Assembly (NCBI GenBank): GCA_022578605.1
Contig: MU394060.1
Span: forward strand, 558,001 to 622,000
Source of the DNA: Camillea tinctor
Lineage: Eukaryota > Ascomycota > Sordariomycetes > Xylariales > Xylariaceae
Length of the DNA stretch: 64,000 nucleotides
Direction of reading: 5' to 3'
Shown: positions 52,289-64,000 of the stretch, piece by piece
How positions within the stretch are numbered: position 1 is the first letter of the stretch
Layout: each line of letters starts with the position of its first letter
Notes under the pieces: generated by a model
Told to the model about the DNA's origin: nothing
Databases searched by the model: none
The model's input: the letters and a program-made list of their open reading frames with translations, nothing else
Position numbers and translations under genes: made by a program

Positions 52289-54007
52289 ATGGGCTTCCTT
52301 AACCTTATACTGATTACTGCGAAATACACCGTTCTTTTGCTAGTCCCTTACGTAAGTCAGCTTCGTGAACGGAATGCTCGGTAACCTCTATTTGCTGAAA
52401 CTACTACAAGATACTCGTGCTTGGAAGCTATCGTGTTCTGCTTCATCCTTTAAGGAGCTATCCTGGGCCACCGCTCGCCCGTCTTTCAAATGCATATGGA
52501 GGTTTTTACGCTTGGAATAGATGTCTCTATTTAAAAACATGGCGAGATCATTTAAAATACGGTACGCACAGAGATGGTGTGCTCCAATATATGCGCATAG
52601 CTAAATATTGCGAATATAGGCCCCGTCATACGGCAAGGGCCAGACAAGTTGGTGTTCAATTCACTTACTGCTGTACATGGTATGAAATCTTTTCTCTCTT
52701 TACCTTGAGTTGCCGAACGGCCCTTACAATAGATACTATTAGACATATACCTGAATGAGAACGTTTCCAAGTCAACCTGTTACCAGGCCGGTAATGTAAA
52801 CCCAAAAACCACTAACGTACTCACCACGATCGACAAAAAGGTGCACCGCATCAAGCGGAAGCTCGTTGGCACAGTCGTCAGTGAACGTTCCATGAAGACG
52901 TTCGAGCCAACTATGTTGGAACAGATTTCTATTTTCATCAAGCAGTTGTTATTACTCTCACGGGAAAATTCCCCAATTAATATGTCCGATCGGTGCAAAT
53001 ATCTCGGCCTTGACATTGCCGGGTACTTAGGGTTTGGATATTCCCTGAATCTTCAAACTGACGAGGAAAATCGATTTTTATTTCCTCTCATGAAATTTGG
53101 AAGCTGGCGGCTTAACCTCTACATGCAGTTCCCAGCTATACGGAAGTTTAGGTATGACCTGTACCTTTATATCCGGGTTCTTATTCGTGGCAAAGGGTAT
53201 CTGAACACTTTGACGAAAATGATCAAGGCCCGTCTTTCTCAAGATCCCCATGCCCACCACGATCTCTATTCCGTCATGATGGATTCCCTAAACTCCGATG
53301 ACCCTGAAAAGGTCGCGCTCAACGAGATCTGGACGGAGGCCATCTCTTTCATGCCAGCGGCTGGCGACACGACCTCGACGACGCTCAGCTCGCTGTTCTT
53401 CTACCTGGCCCAGAACCCAGATTGCAAACGGAAGCTCGTCGAAGAGATACAGTCCACATTTACGTCTGGTGAAGACATCAGAGCTGGTGCGAAGCTTTCG
53501 GGGTGTATCTATCTCCGCGCCTGTATCGACGAAGCTTTAAGGATGTCCCCACCGGTCGCCGGCACCCTGTGGCGCGAGCAACTGCCGCAAGATGGGGATA
53601 CGCCCTGGATCGTCGACGGCCATGTCATCCCTCGCGGTACACAGGTAGGCGTCAATATATATTCTCTCCATCACAACGAGGAGTACTTCCCAGACCCGTT
53701 TACCTACAAGCCGGAGCGCTGGCTTGGCGACCAGGGGAAGTCGGCGAACAGAGCTGCATTCATGCCCTTCTCGACTGGGGCGCGCGGCTGTGCGGGTAAG
53801 GCTATGGCTTACCAAGAGACTAGTCTCGTCATGACCAAGACACTCTGGTACTTCGACTTCGAGCCAGCGAGTCACAATGGGAACGGATGCGCGGAGGTGA
53901 ATGAAAACGGAGAATTCCTTCTCTACGAGATCCTCACATCGTACCACGACGGGCCGTATCTGATGTTTAAGACTCGCGGTGATTTGTGGAAAGAGATTGA
54001 CCAGTAG
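52289..54007 (+). CDS. cytochrome P450 monooxygenase
   Basis: Four exons: 52289-52351, 52411-52561, 52620-52679 and 52743-54007, giving 512 residues. The first exon is the membrane anchor (MGFLNLILITAKYTVLLLVP). The Pro-rich hinge is HPLRSYPGPPLARL; GPVIRQGPDKLVFNS is the B-region. The I-helix has AGDTTS, the K-helix EALR (within ACIDEALRMSP), the PERF-like segment is YKPERW, and the heme loop FSTGARGCAG has its ligand at C441. The acceptor of exon 4 (CTATTAG) was chosen because the nearer TAG gives a stop. It is an ER-bound class II enzyme needing NADPH-P450 reductase. The substrate is unknown; the general look is of fungal secondary or xenobiotic-metabolism clans. No biosynthetic backbone enzyme is nearby. 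Confidence 0.92.
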
Positions 54008-55327
54008 TTAATCGTGTGTCAAATTGTATTTGTATAAGAAGAGAAATGGAGAGACTCTACTCAATTCTTTATTCTATATCGTTCAAGGTCACGCACAAGA
54101 TGTGTCATGCTATATTGAGAAACGACTAACCCAGCCTAGACCAAACCACATACCATCGGAGGTTTAAGGTCGACCCAAAGGGGAGAAAAACCTCTATCTT
54201 AATTAGTTACCAGTATAGTATCAATTATCCACCCAGTTCCCGAGCAACTATACCCGGCAAGCTAGAACTGCTATTTATTTGGCTCGCGGCAGTGTGAACT
54301 CGTCTTTGACTATGCTGAAGAAGACGAACCTCGCCTAGGGAATGAAGTGAGATAGATACATGTCGAACTCATGATACAATATGCTTTCATCATAGGTACG
54401 AGCAATTCAAAACCCTTTCCTATGTTATACGTGAACTTCAAAAGCTGAACATCGGTCTTGCAATGCACTACCCAACCGATGCTTAGATGTCATACTCCAC
54501 CAGGGTAGAGTCACGATCAATTGGTGTTTAGCGTCGCTTTCCCCTTGAACTTCCTTCTAGAAAAAGTCGTTGGGGAAATAGGGGAAAGAGCTGAACAATG
54601 CCGGGAGGTCCAAGGCGACGCGGATTATGCCGAAAACCATTATAGGACCCTGTGGTTGAGGGCTTTTAAAAATAGAATGGCGTTTAATTCTTGAAGAGAG
54701 GCTGGACGGAAAAATTATAGAATGCACAGTGGGGTAAAAATGCCATGATTTTTTCTACTTACAGGCCTTCGTCCGGTCCCCCTGATCTGAATACATACTT
54801 CCAAGAGAAACATCAACGACTATTAAACCTCAACTTTACCTAATCAGAAGAGATCATGACAAAAAGATTTCTAGGGCTAGAATTCCCCTTGCTTCCGAAA
54901 TGGCTTTTCCCTGTCTTCTTAACCATAAATAGTCTACGCTCAATTGGAGTTCTCTGGAAGCATTGTCGAATTCGGATATGAAGTAACGTTTGTGGATATC
55001 GTTACCCCGTATAGATCTCCACAATCGACAGCGCACCTCGTATCGACTTTTAAGCTTGAAGCCTAGATTGCCGCTAGCGAATTCGTAACGGTGCCCCGGT
55101 CCAATTCAGCCAGTCTTGGTATTTATGCCACGGCGGCTGGTGCCGACGACCCATGGGGCGACCGAGGCATGGTCACATACCGGGGAATAGGGGGTCATTT
55201 TTTGATGGTATTAAATACCAGCACACTCGGCCGTAGTTCAGCACTGGATTATTCGTGTATTCTCATTACCATCAGTATCATAATCATAATAATCATCCTC
55301 GAGTCACTCATTAATTCCTTAATCAAG
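54008..55327. other. intergenic region
   Basis: A 1.3 kb AT-rich stretch between the P450 and the protease. A GGTATTAAATACC palindrome at about 55206-55218 may include the TATA element of the protease. No gene seen. Confidence 0.5.
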
Positions 55328-56611
55328 ATGCTGTTTAATATTCGCACCCCCCTCAGCGCACTGGCGCTTGTGCCGATGGCCTCTGCGGCAGTACTCGACC
55401 TTCCTATTCAATTCCGAAACAGCTATGTGAGAAACCCCCATCTATAGAGAGCTGGTGAAGTGAATTTAAGCAAAATAAGTGTACTAATGTGTAACTTGAA
55501 TATAGGCGATGGTAGAGGTAGAGGCGGGAACACCCCCAGTAAACCACGTTTTGCTCTTTGATACAGGAAGCGCTACAACTTGGATGGTCGATAACGAGTG
55601 CGCGGACACTTGCTCAAACTTCAGCGGGTAGGCTACCCATATTAGCCAAGAGCCTGTCCCCTCTTAGAATCGAATACTAACGAGTATTTCAGGTACTCTC
55701 GCTCGGGCTATGATATCAATGCCTCGTCGACTGCTAGCAGCTTGGGAACATATGACTCTATTGATTATCTCGGTGGAGTGACCGCGGGTGTCGGCCTAGA
55801 AGACACCTTCACCCTCGGAGACACGCACTGGAACCAGACCTTCATGGCTGCTAATGAGAGTTCATGGGCATGGATACCGGGTGACGGTTTCCTTGGCCTG
55901 GCTTTCTCTACGATCGCTGACGCCGGAGCTAAGACTATGGTCGAGACACTGATACAGGCGGGATTGCTCGACAAGCCCCGTTTCAGTCTTTACTACGGCA
56001 AGGAGTTTAATGATACGAATGGCGTCCCAGGGGAGGGAGTGCTGACGTTCGGAGCCTCGGAGGAAGAGAAGTACGTGGACGGGGACCTAGCCTGGTTTCC
56101 CGTACAGATAATCAGCGGCGAGTATCAGTTGTGGCGCTCGACGATGAGAGGTACTACTGGAAAACTTGGAGACAAGGAGACAGAGACAACGGCCGAATAC
56201 TCATGGGTGGTCTTCGACACGGGTGCTGGCGGTATGAGCGTTCCCCCTGGAAAGATCGACTCTATCTACGAGTCGTTCGGCATGAACTTCAGCGCGATCC
56301 TGAACGGAGACCACATCCCGCTATGCAGCGAGTTCAACTCTACCTGGTCCGTGACCTTCACGATCGGCGACAGTGACGAGACTGCACAAAACATTACTCT
56401 CACTGGTGACCAGCTGGCCCGGCCCGGGTTCGCGTACCGAGACGATGCATGCTTTCCTCCGTTCGATGACAGCGGCGTTGACGGGTTCTACTTGTTCGGC
56501 ACCCCCTTCCTTCACCAGCTCTACAGCGTTTATGACTTCGGGTCCGAGTATGTTGCTGGCTATCTGCCACGCATTGGACTTGGTCAGCTGAAGCCTGAGT
56601 ACAAACCGTAA
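55328..56611 (+). CDS. secreted pepsin-family (A1) aspartic protease
   Basis: Three exons: 55328-55426, 55506-55627 and 55693-56611, giving 379 residues. A signal peptide (MLFNIRTPLSALALVPMASA) precedes the mature part. The two catalytic aspartates are in LLFDTGSATTW (D52) and VVFDTGAGGMS (D249), 197 apart. FLGLAFS and the C-terminal FLHQLYSVYDFGSEYVAGY are typical pepsin-fold segments. The catalytic core starts only about 30 residues after the signal peptide, so the usual 40-60 residue propeptide is missing or very short. Several N-x-S/T sites suggest glycosylation. No GPI-anchor signal is seen at the end. It probably acts outside the cell or in the vacuole; substrate unknown. Confidence 0.92.
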
Positions 56612-58878
56612 AAATGATAATGAAATTAGAAAATAGGAGGCGTTCTTAATACCCACTTCCACTTGTATATATTCATACTATAAAAAGCGTATAAAATTGG
56701 TTCAATATATGATATACGACATCATCCATACTCTGGCTGAATTATTTGCACTTTTTACAAACAACCAGTGCTATAAATGTACGCAGTCCGCATCGAACGG
56801 TAACGATTACCTACATATTTAAACCTAAGCACTTTTCGTGCATATATTCATACCAACTTACTTATGTTGCTAGTTTAGGCTGTATTGAACATGTCATAGA
56901 TTGGCCCCGGAGCCTATGGAAAGAGAAACTAGTTTTTTCTTGAACGGGATAATACAGCTGTTGTCGCCCAGATAGCAGAGGCCACAATGACTTGAAATAG
57001 TATTTACTTATAGTATTTATCTCTGCCTTCGACTGTCACTAGGCTATGATTGTTGAAGAGTTTCCCAACGTAAGTAACGTATACCAATGCCTCTTTGAAG
57101 ACTTCCTAGAACATTGTAAGAATATTTAGCTCTATGAGTATACTTTGAACGCCATTGACTGTTAGAAATATGAAATCAACATGTGAATCATAAGCATTGA
57201 TGATGGCTATCATATTTTAACTCTTTTTGATACGTTGTCCTCGACAGCACTTTGAAGTACATGTCTCTAACCTATATTTCCCTTTCTCCTAAACCACATG
57301 TACTAAACACTCTCACATAGCGGTGTAGAAGTTTCAATATCAGACTAAGTTAGGAATCAACTTAATAATCTATTAAATATTTGCTTCCTGTCTCGTATCT
57401 ACAGGCATGCCTAAGATGGATACGCCATAGGAAGATAAGGTATTACCACCCTAATTGACGTCCTGGAGATTATATCTTCGTATATGTACGTGAATTATAA
57501 TAGTGCTAGATAAACACAAAATCCTTCATCCCCACGACAATCTAACCCGTTCAAGACTTGTATAGAGCGAAGCTTATCTGTTGCTAACCACACGATAATG
57601 AGCTCGAATACGAGCCCACTAGGGCCTAGGGTACCATCCAAGATTAAATAGATAGAACGACCTTCTTTATCAAGACGCTTGTTGAATATCACGGTTATTC
57701 CCTGAAAACAGCCGCCGGAAGATACGCCGTTGCTAAGGGAACTCGGAGCTAATACTATCATGGGAACAAGCTATGTAATATTTCGATATTTCTATAGAGA
57801 CTATCTGAACCCACAAGGCTATCATTATTATAGCTTAGATCATCCTAGACGTAGGCCCTCTTGCCTGAGCCAATCACATCCTAGGGTATGTCATTCACCC
57901 CTTCCAAACATGTAGATATTCCCCCACTATACTATAATCTACTAGACATTCCATTTTTTACCGATCACCTTCAAGTATCCCTCAATGCAAAGCGTGTACT
58001 TCATAATAGGAAGCACTACCTATCCGTAGCCCCAATTCTTGTCTGTAGCCAAGAACAAGGGAGAGGGGTCCGTTGCCATGCAGCTCCCGAAGCTGTGATG
58101 ATGACGGGAAGTCGCAGTTTTCAAACAAGACACTCTCACTCGCCCTACCAAAAAGAAAAGACAAAAGGAAATATGCACATGTAGTCATCCTACCACTTGA
58201 CTGGAATTCAAGGCGGGGCCTTACCTAGGGGAGAGGCATGTAGGCGTCCCTAAACAAATCGAACCACGGTAGCCCACCCCTCTGGGATGTCTTGCTCCTC
58301 CCCGCCGTAGAAATCACGTCACCACTTTTGCGCCCCCAATAGCTCTTCATCGGTCAGCCATGTGTGACCAAGCTGCTAACTCGTGGTAACCCCTCTCCCC
58401 ATCCATACCCTCGGGAGCACCAGCTTGACTGACTTATCCTATCCCACCGAGTGAGTACCTGCCTCACGCAGTCTTGTTTCCTACCCCCCCAACTCCTTTC
58501 CTTTTTATAGTAGTTTCTGCATCGACCATCGGGGGTCGAACGGCTTCCCCCTATATTCATCGGCCGCCGCCCACGTCACGACGCGGGTCTAGAACAGCGC
58601 CAGGTGGGGTTTTATTCTCCGTCAGGTCGAGTGACTGACTCACCGACCTCACCGTGGGAACTTTCACGCGCCGGTCGCGAGCCGAGCCGTCCTCGTGGAT
58701 GGGGTGGTCAAGCTGAAACCCGGTCTCACTTGGGGTGGATGGATGGACAGAGTCTGGCGGTTTTCTACTGCCTGCGCCGTCTGCATCGCGGCGGGGGATG
58801 GATTCACAGCTGAGGAGGGTCACACTACACGGCGAATCACTGCTGTGCCTATCTTTTGCTGTGCACAGCCCCGTGCTC

Positions 58879-58904
58879 GTTAGCGAGCGAGGTTAGCGAG
58901 CGAG
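58879..58904. repeat. direct repeat of a 13-mer
   Basis: GTTAGCGAGCGAG occurs twice back to back, 58879-58891 and 58892-58904. Confidence 0.85.
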
Positions 58905-61228
58905 AGGAAGAGACTGGAAATGGGGGCAAAGCTATGTGCTATCGCATGGGAAACGCGGGAGGCTTCTGAGCTCCGATTCCAAGGACGTTATGACCGTCTG
59001 TCTTGTCTGCCTAGGCCTCATGTGCTGCGCCAGGAACGCAGGCGAATAGAGGGGTTTTAGTTTTGTAGTTTATACACATGGCCGTAGGACGTCTCGCTCA
59101 TCTTATCTGGCCAAACCGGGGCGAATGTTGCTGTGTGGCTTAACTTTTAGATTTCTAAGCTGGCCACGCCGCATCTTCTACCTACCTACTTGACCTAGTG
59201 GCCTTAATGCTGTTACCTTAGCCGTAAGCTCCGGGTGAGGTCGCCAAGAGTGGACGGAGCAGCTGGATATCAGCAGCAAACCGGATGAACACTGGGCACG
59301 CTCCGCGATGCGGCCCTACGTACATGATCCACTGGAAATCATCTCATCGAGAGAATCACTGCTAACATCATATGCTTTTTTTTCTTGATCCATTCAAAGC
59401 TAGGGTATTTCGGTATGGTGGAGATGGTGCTGTGATATATGATAGGGGCGGGAGACTAGGAAGTATCTATGGTTCGGTTTCTTCGTCATCGCGCACACCG
59501 GGCGAATGTAGTCGGGTAAATGATATTAATAATACGGGATAGAATGGAAAACGGAAAATGGAATGAGACGCTCGGAGGGTTGCAAATTTGTAGCAAATTG
59601 GTGGGCATAAATAACTCGGGGAGGGTTCGAGAGGAAGAGGGGAAGGGGTGAAGACAAGACAAGACAAGTACGCCTTGACACATGGCGTGTGAAGAAAGGT
59701 CAAAGTGGACTTAGTATCATGAATAAAACACTTCTTTTTTCCATTTCTTCTTCTCATCGTCGATCGTCGCGTTTTGCCTAACACCTGATGCCCACGAACA
59801 TGGTAAGGGGAGAACACAAATCTTTTCTAATTGTAGTTAGGTCCCAATCCCATGGGCATGCCCTATGACATCGTCACGCCAGTGCGTGTGCAGATTGTCC
59901 CGTAGATTTCGTGACAACCGAAAAGGGGAACCAAGTCGGGGTAATCTTTTATTTCCCCTTACTTCGCTTGCTTAGATAGATATGGCGGGATTAATCCGCA
60001 CTACAAAAGTGAGAATATCAATATATGCGTATATACATACATATACAACACAGAAGAGCTTTACCTGACCTACTACATAACAACATGAACGTTGGTCCTG
60101 ATATACCCCACAGCAGAGCCAAGACAGAAATTGACTCGGTGGGGAGTCTTTACCGGCGCCAATACTTTGAGAGCTGCTTGCCGGGCACCAACCTCGGGGC
60201 CTTTCCCAAGAAGAGGAGAAAGGAGGTCACTCGTTCTTCCCGTCAGACACTAATGAACGTGCCGATGTGAGATCTACAACCGCCTAACTAGTCCGGTATA
60301 TATATATATATTTACATGGCTTACCTAACCCTGTATTCTTCAATGTTGCTCAGGAGGTTAGTTGTACATAAAGGGACCACTAGGTAGACGGCGAGCGCTT
60401 CAGGCGTCGGATTAGCGTCCTGGCAGGCTGGGTTCTGGGTGATTGCTAGTGTAAGGGGGAAATGGGAGAGGGAGGGAGCGCAACGCAATCATACACGCGT
60501 CTAGCTGGGCAGGAGAGATCCTGAAGGACTTTTTATATGAGAGGAAGTTTCGGCGCTTATTGAATATTGTAGATGCAGTTATCCATAATGATCATCCCCG
60601 AGTTTATCATCATCCTTTTTGCTTTGGTTTGACGATAGGATCAGATCTTCTTGGAGCCTCATCCTACACTAGGTTGGGGTAACCCAGGTGGACTCAGGTG
60701 GGTAACTGGGTAACATTGGGTTAAGAGGGAAAGGGAAAAAGTGCAAATTGGCTGACTATGCGACAGTCCAGGATCATTTAATAGTAGTAACAGTGTAGAA
60801 TACCACTATGCAAGGCTCTCCTCTTTCTACCTACATAGGCAGATCGTCCGTTCGCTTTACCCAAGTAAGCAGTCCGGAACTGGCACGACTAATGACGTTT
60901 AACAACGACATTATTACCAGGAATAAACTTCACTATCCCTCTTTCTAGTCATCCGATGTCGTGTTTTTGGCATTTGCTAGCGGATTTTGCATTTTATCTC
61001 TCTTTCTTTTTTCCCCTTCATTATTTATTTCTTGAATTTCTCCTTTGGTTCACCGCTAAAGTGACCACGTCGCGAGAAAAAGGATCGCGGCACATATATA
61101 GCGACATACGTAGGAACTGAGCTATAAAATTAAAAAGGTGTCCTATTTGGAATGTCTACCGCGTAATGCGTCAAGCAATATTGATCACTTGCTATGGGTG
61201 AATCAAAGGAAGGGGATAGTGGATGGTG

Positions 61229-61252
61229 GACTTGGCGACTTGGCGACTTGGC
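61229..61252. repeat. 8-bp tandem repeat, GACTTGGC
   Basis: Three perfect consecutive copies of GACTTGGC. Confidence 0.85.
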
Positions 61253-61614
61253 AAGACGATTACTGGCGATCAAGAGCGACAGCCTGGTCGATCGAGTATT
61301 GTATAAGCTGAGAAGTAGATAGCCTACAATACCTAGTTTTATAGTGTATAGATCCTCTTGAGTAGGAACTGGTGTAAGTGGGAAAACATACTTGTTGGTG
61401 AGATACCTAGGTTTACCAATAATACGCATCAAATTTATGTATTGTACCGATGAATTGGCATTAATTGAAAAGGGGGAATAGGGAGTAGGTAGACTTACAC
61501 CAAACGTAATGGTTGAACAAGGTATGCGGAAACACACTGTATGGGCTGTTATAATAACCATAACCATAATAATAATAACAGCATTATTATAAAGGCACGT
61601 TAAATAGAATCTGT

Positions 61615-61615
<1 letters not shown>

Positions 61616-61645
<30 letters not shown>
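61616..61645. repeat. poly-A run of 30
   Basis: Thirty uninterrupted A. It could be a slipped mononucleotide tract, the tail of a degenerate retroposed copy, or an assembly artefact of length. No retroelement is recognisable beside it. Confidence 0.85.
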
Positions 61646-61647
<2 letters not shown>

Positions 61648-63270
61648 ACAACATTTACCTTGCACTACACGAAATAACGAGTTCTAGATTCAGAATTAAT
61701 AAACAAAGAGGTGCCTTTCTTTTATCCTACTCTGCCCCTTTTACTGCTAGTCAGCCTGTTTTCAGTAATGTATGTACACTAGCTAAGAACTATACAGCAG
61801 GCGAGAGGCGAGAGCCAATTAGAGAAGCCCAGGTTCTTGAATAGAACGTCTCGAATAGCCTTTCCCCTCACTTTTTAACCTGCACCTGCATGTGCATTAC
61901 ACAAGGTACGGAGAAGGAGACAGCGAGTACTTATGTAGGGTACATACATCCGCTCCTTACTTACCACCTGACCTGCTACTAGCTACTATAGTATCTACAT
62001 CCCTATCTATCTCAGCACTAAAATTCAATATGTACGTAAATATGTATGTATATATCGGGATCCATCCTCCATTACGATGCGCCTCCACAAAAAAGGGTTA
62101 ATAGCTGAGGCCATGACACCGATGTGCTCTCTCAATCTAGATAGTGCTCCCCCAGCTGCATATGAGACAGGCATTATTTTGCTGATTAGCGGTGGCTTCT
62201 GCATCTCTTTCTTTGTTATCTACCTGCTCTTTTCCATATGCATATATAGTGTGTACATATATCATCCGGAGTTCCAAGTTAGAATACATCCAGTAGCTTT
62301 ACCCCTGGTCATTTCTCGGGGGGTTATTTCTTGTCTTGGTTCTCGCCTAGCATTGGTGTATAAGATTTATGTATTATTATACCCCCTAACTCTTTTTTTC
62401 TCTTTTTTTTTCTTTTCTTTTTTTTTGCTTGACACATAAGTACAGTTCAGAGCATATGTAAAGTCTTTGACTTTTAACCCCCTTATAAAGACAACACCAA
62501 AAATACAAGTAATAAGAACAGTATGAACAGAGCAAAAGAAAAGAACGAGAAAACTTCTAAAATTAACACTAATGTACTAAAATTTAGAAAGAAAAATAAA
62601 GAATGAGAGAAAAATAAAATAAGGGAGCGTGAGCTTGCGAAATTAATCTTCCCCGCTATCGCACCCGTTCCTCTCCACAAGGGACCCTCCACCTTAAAGA
62701 CGAAGCCAAATATTAAGGTGCAGTAGACGCAAGCCAGAAGGAGAACCGGCACTCACGACCCAGGAGCACTAAAGCAGCTACGCAACGCTAGAAATTACGC
62801 TATAGCGATTTAGGATAATAGGGGTCCCACGCTTATTCTCTGCACCCGAAGATCCTCAGTTCTAAGTTCCCACCATACCAAAGTGAGCAACATTTCAGTG
62901 TAAGTCGTAAAAAGGAATACATACAGTAGCAACACTAGCAGTAGAGAGAACAAGGCCGAGGTGGGAAATCTCGTCACCCGACCCTCAAAACCAAATCTAA
63001 AAACAAAAACCAAGAACCAAGAACCAGCTGGAGATCAGGGAGATCAAGTGAGGTTCACTTTTTTTCTTTTCTTTCACCACTGTTTACTTTGTTCACTTGT
63101 TCACTTGTTCATAGCTTATGGTTCATAGTTCATGGTTCATGTTCACAGTGACTAACTTTAGCGTATGTAGACACAGCATCACCTGGCCTAAAGTAAATTA
63201 TTCCTTTACTAACAGATACCTGCTCCTACTTACATACATAGTAGAAACAGGAAAGAAGGAACTACACCTA

Positions 63271-63306
63271 AAGTCACTTAAGTCACCCAAGTCACCCAGG
63301 TCACAC
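63271..63306. repeat. 9-bp tandem repeat, AAGTCACCC type
   Basis: Four nonamers: AAGTCACTT, AAGTCACCC, AAGTCACCC, AGGTCACAC. It lies in a probable promoter region. The core GTCAC/GTGAC may be incidental. Confidence 0.75.
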
Positions 63307-64000
63307 CCTCCAACAACCAAACCAGCCAAAAAAGAAACCACCAATTTAATACCTACTACTAACTAGTACGGAATACTTTACTTTACACCGTTACCATTTC
63401 AACCATTGCCTCTTTTTTTTCCATTCCCCATTCCCTTTCCTTTTCCCTTACCCTTCCCTTACCCTTCCCACCTCTCTCTCTCTTCCCTCCTTCTTTTTTA
63501 TTTCTTTTTCTTTTTCTTAATTACTCACACAACCTTAACAATTACGCTTCACATTTACATTCGTTCAGACATTATTTTGTCTTTTCGTCTTCACTAGTCT
63601 TTGTTCTCAACCATCAACTTTCGCACATAACTTTTTACCCACTCATTTCAATACTGGTCACATCTCCGGCCTTTCTTCTCTCTTCCTCCACACCCCCCCT
63701 TGCATCAGCAGCCAAGTATACACCACCACCACACATAAATCCGACCTTGCTGGAGTGTGTTAGGTACATACATTACATTAGTACATGTACATTACATGCT
63801 GCTAGCCGCCTGTGCACTGCCGCCAATAATTGATTCTTCCCTTTCCCTCCATTCCCTTCTTTGCGCCGGCCAAACAAAAATCTACCCTTACCCTTTACTT
63901 CTAATATTTTCTTTGACAACCCTTAGGAAGACAGTCTCTTCTCTTCCCAAAAGTGTGAACAGGAAATAGAAGGCAGAATTGACTTGTGTTTTTTATACCA

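Larger units (their letters stand above)
56612..64000. other. 7.4 kb region without a supportable gene
   Basis: Nothing I can defend as a gene on either strand. The left part (56.6-58.2 kb) is AT-rich; 58.3-59.3 kb is GC-richer and includes a duplicated 13-mer. From 60 kb on there are short tandem repeats, a T-rich tract (62391-62430) and an A30 run. From 63.36 kb to the edge the + strand is pyrimidine-rich (TTCCC, CCTTACCC, CACCACC), the style seen here before start codons, so a rightward gene probably begins beyond the window. Confidence 0.5.

Noticed and set aside
44479..56611. Classical secondary-metabolite cluster
   Set aside because: P450, permease and receptor-like genes are present, but no polyketide synthase, peptide synthetase, terpene cyclase, RiPP-type repeated precursor or pathway regulator is found.
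57495..57761. Minus-strand frame of 88 codons
   Set aside because: Somewhat protein-like, but alone in AT-rich DNA with no start context or known motif; too weak to list.
58557..58883. Overlapping frames on both strands in the GC-richer island
   Set aside because: No family resemblance, weak starts and no splice-consistent extension; open frames are expected in GC-richer DNA.
60025..60270. 81-codon frame with a basic KKRRKE segment
   Set aside because: Low-complexity start, no family match, no promoter or intron evidence.

Overview
The window is nuclear DNA of a filamentous ascomycete (Pezizomycotina, most likely Sordariomycetes; the species cannot be named from sequence alone). The evidence is short introns of about 50-90 nt with GTAAGT/GTACGT donors and CTAAC-type branch sites, pyrimidine-rich leaders, and clearly fungal versions of the housekeeping proteins. 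Fifteen genes can be modelled; most exon boundaries below were worked out by hand from frame continuity and splice signals.

Left and centre (1-39.4 kb) is a conserved housekeeping block. In order it holds: a NIPA-type Mg2+ transporter cut by the left edge (-), V-ATPase subunit E (+), a CANIN/SLF2-Nse6-like protein predicted to work with Smc5/6 (-), a 6.2 kb gene-free stretch with a perfect-looking 80-bp hairpin repeat that carries RIP-type mutations, a Dnf1/Dnf2-type P4-ATPase (+), a membrane-anchored Msc7-like aldehyde dehydrogenase (+), Smc5 (-), a Gin4/Hsl1/Cdr2-type (NIM1-related) kinase with a KA1 domain (+), fumarase (+), and peroxisomal malate synthase ending in SKL (+). Smc5 and its putative loader lie within 20 kb of each other; fumarase and malate synthase are neighbours in TCA/glyoxylate metabolism.

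Right (39.4-57 kb) is gene-sparse, AT-richer and looks accessory. It carries an isolated small secreted eight-cysteine protein with a Kex2 site, an NCS1 nucleobase-type permease, a SAT4/PTH11-like seven-helix membrane protein next to a cytochrome P450, and a secreted pepsin-family protease, all on the + strand. Several coding-like fragments without a usable gene model lie between them. No polyketide, peptide or terpene synthase is present, so this is not a classical biosynthetic cluster.

The last 7 kb (56.6-64 kb) contains no gene I can support. It holds short tandem repeats, a GC-richer island near 58.3-59.3 kb, and a long pyrimidine-rich stretch at the right edge that looks like the promoter or leader of a gene beyond the window. 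No rRNA, tRNA, CRISPR or complete autonomous transposon was recognised.
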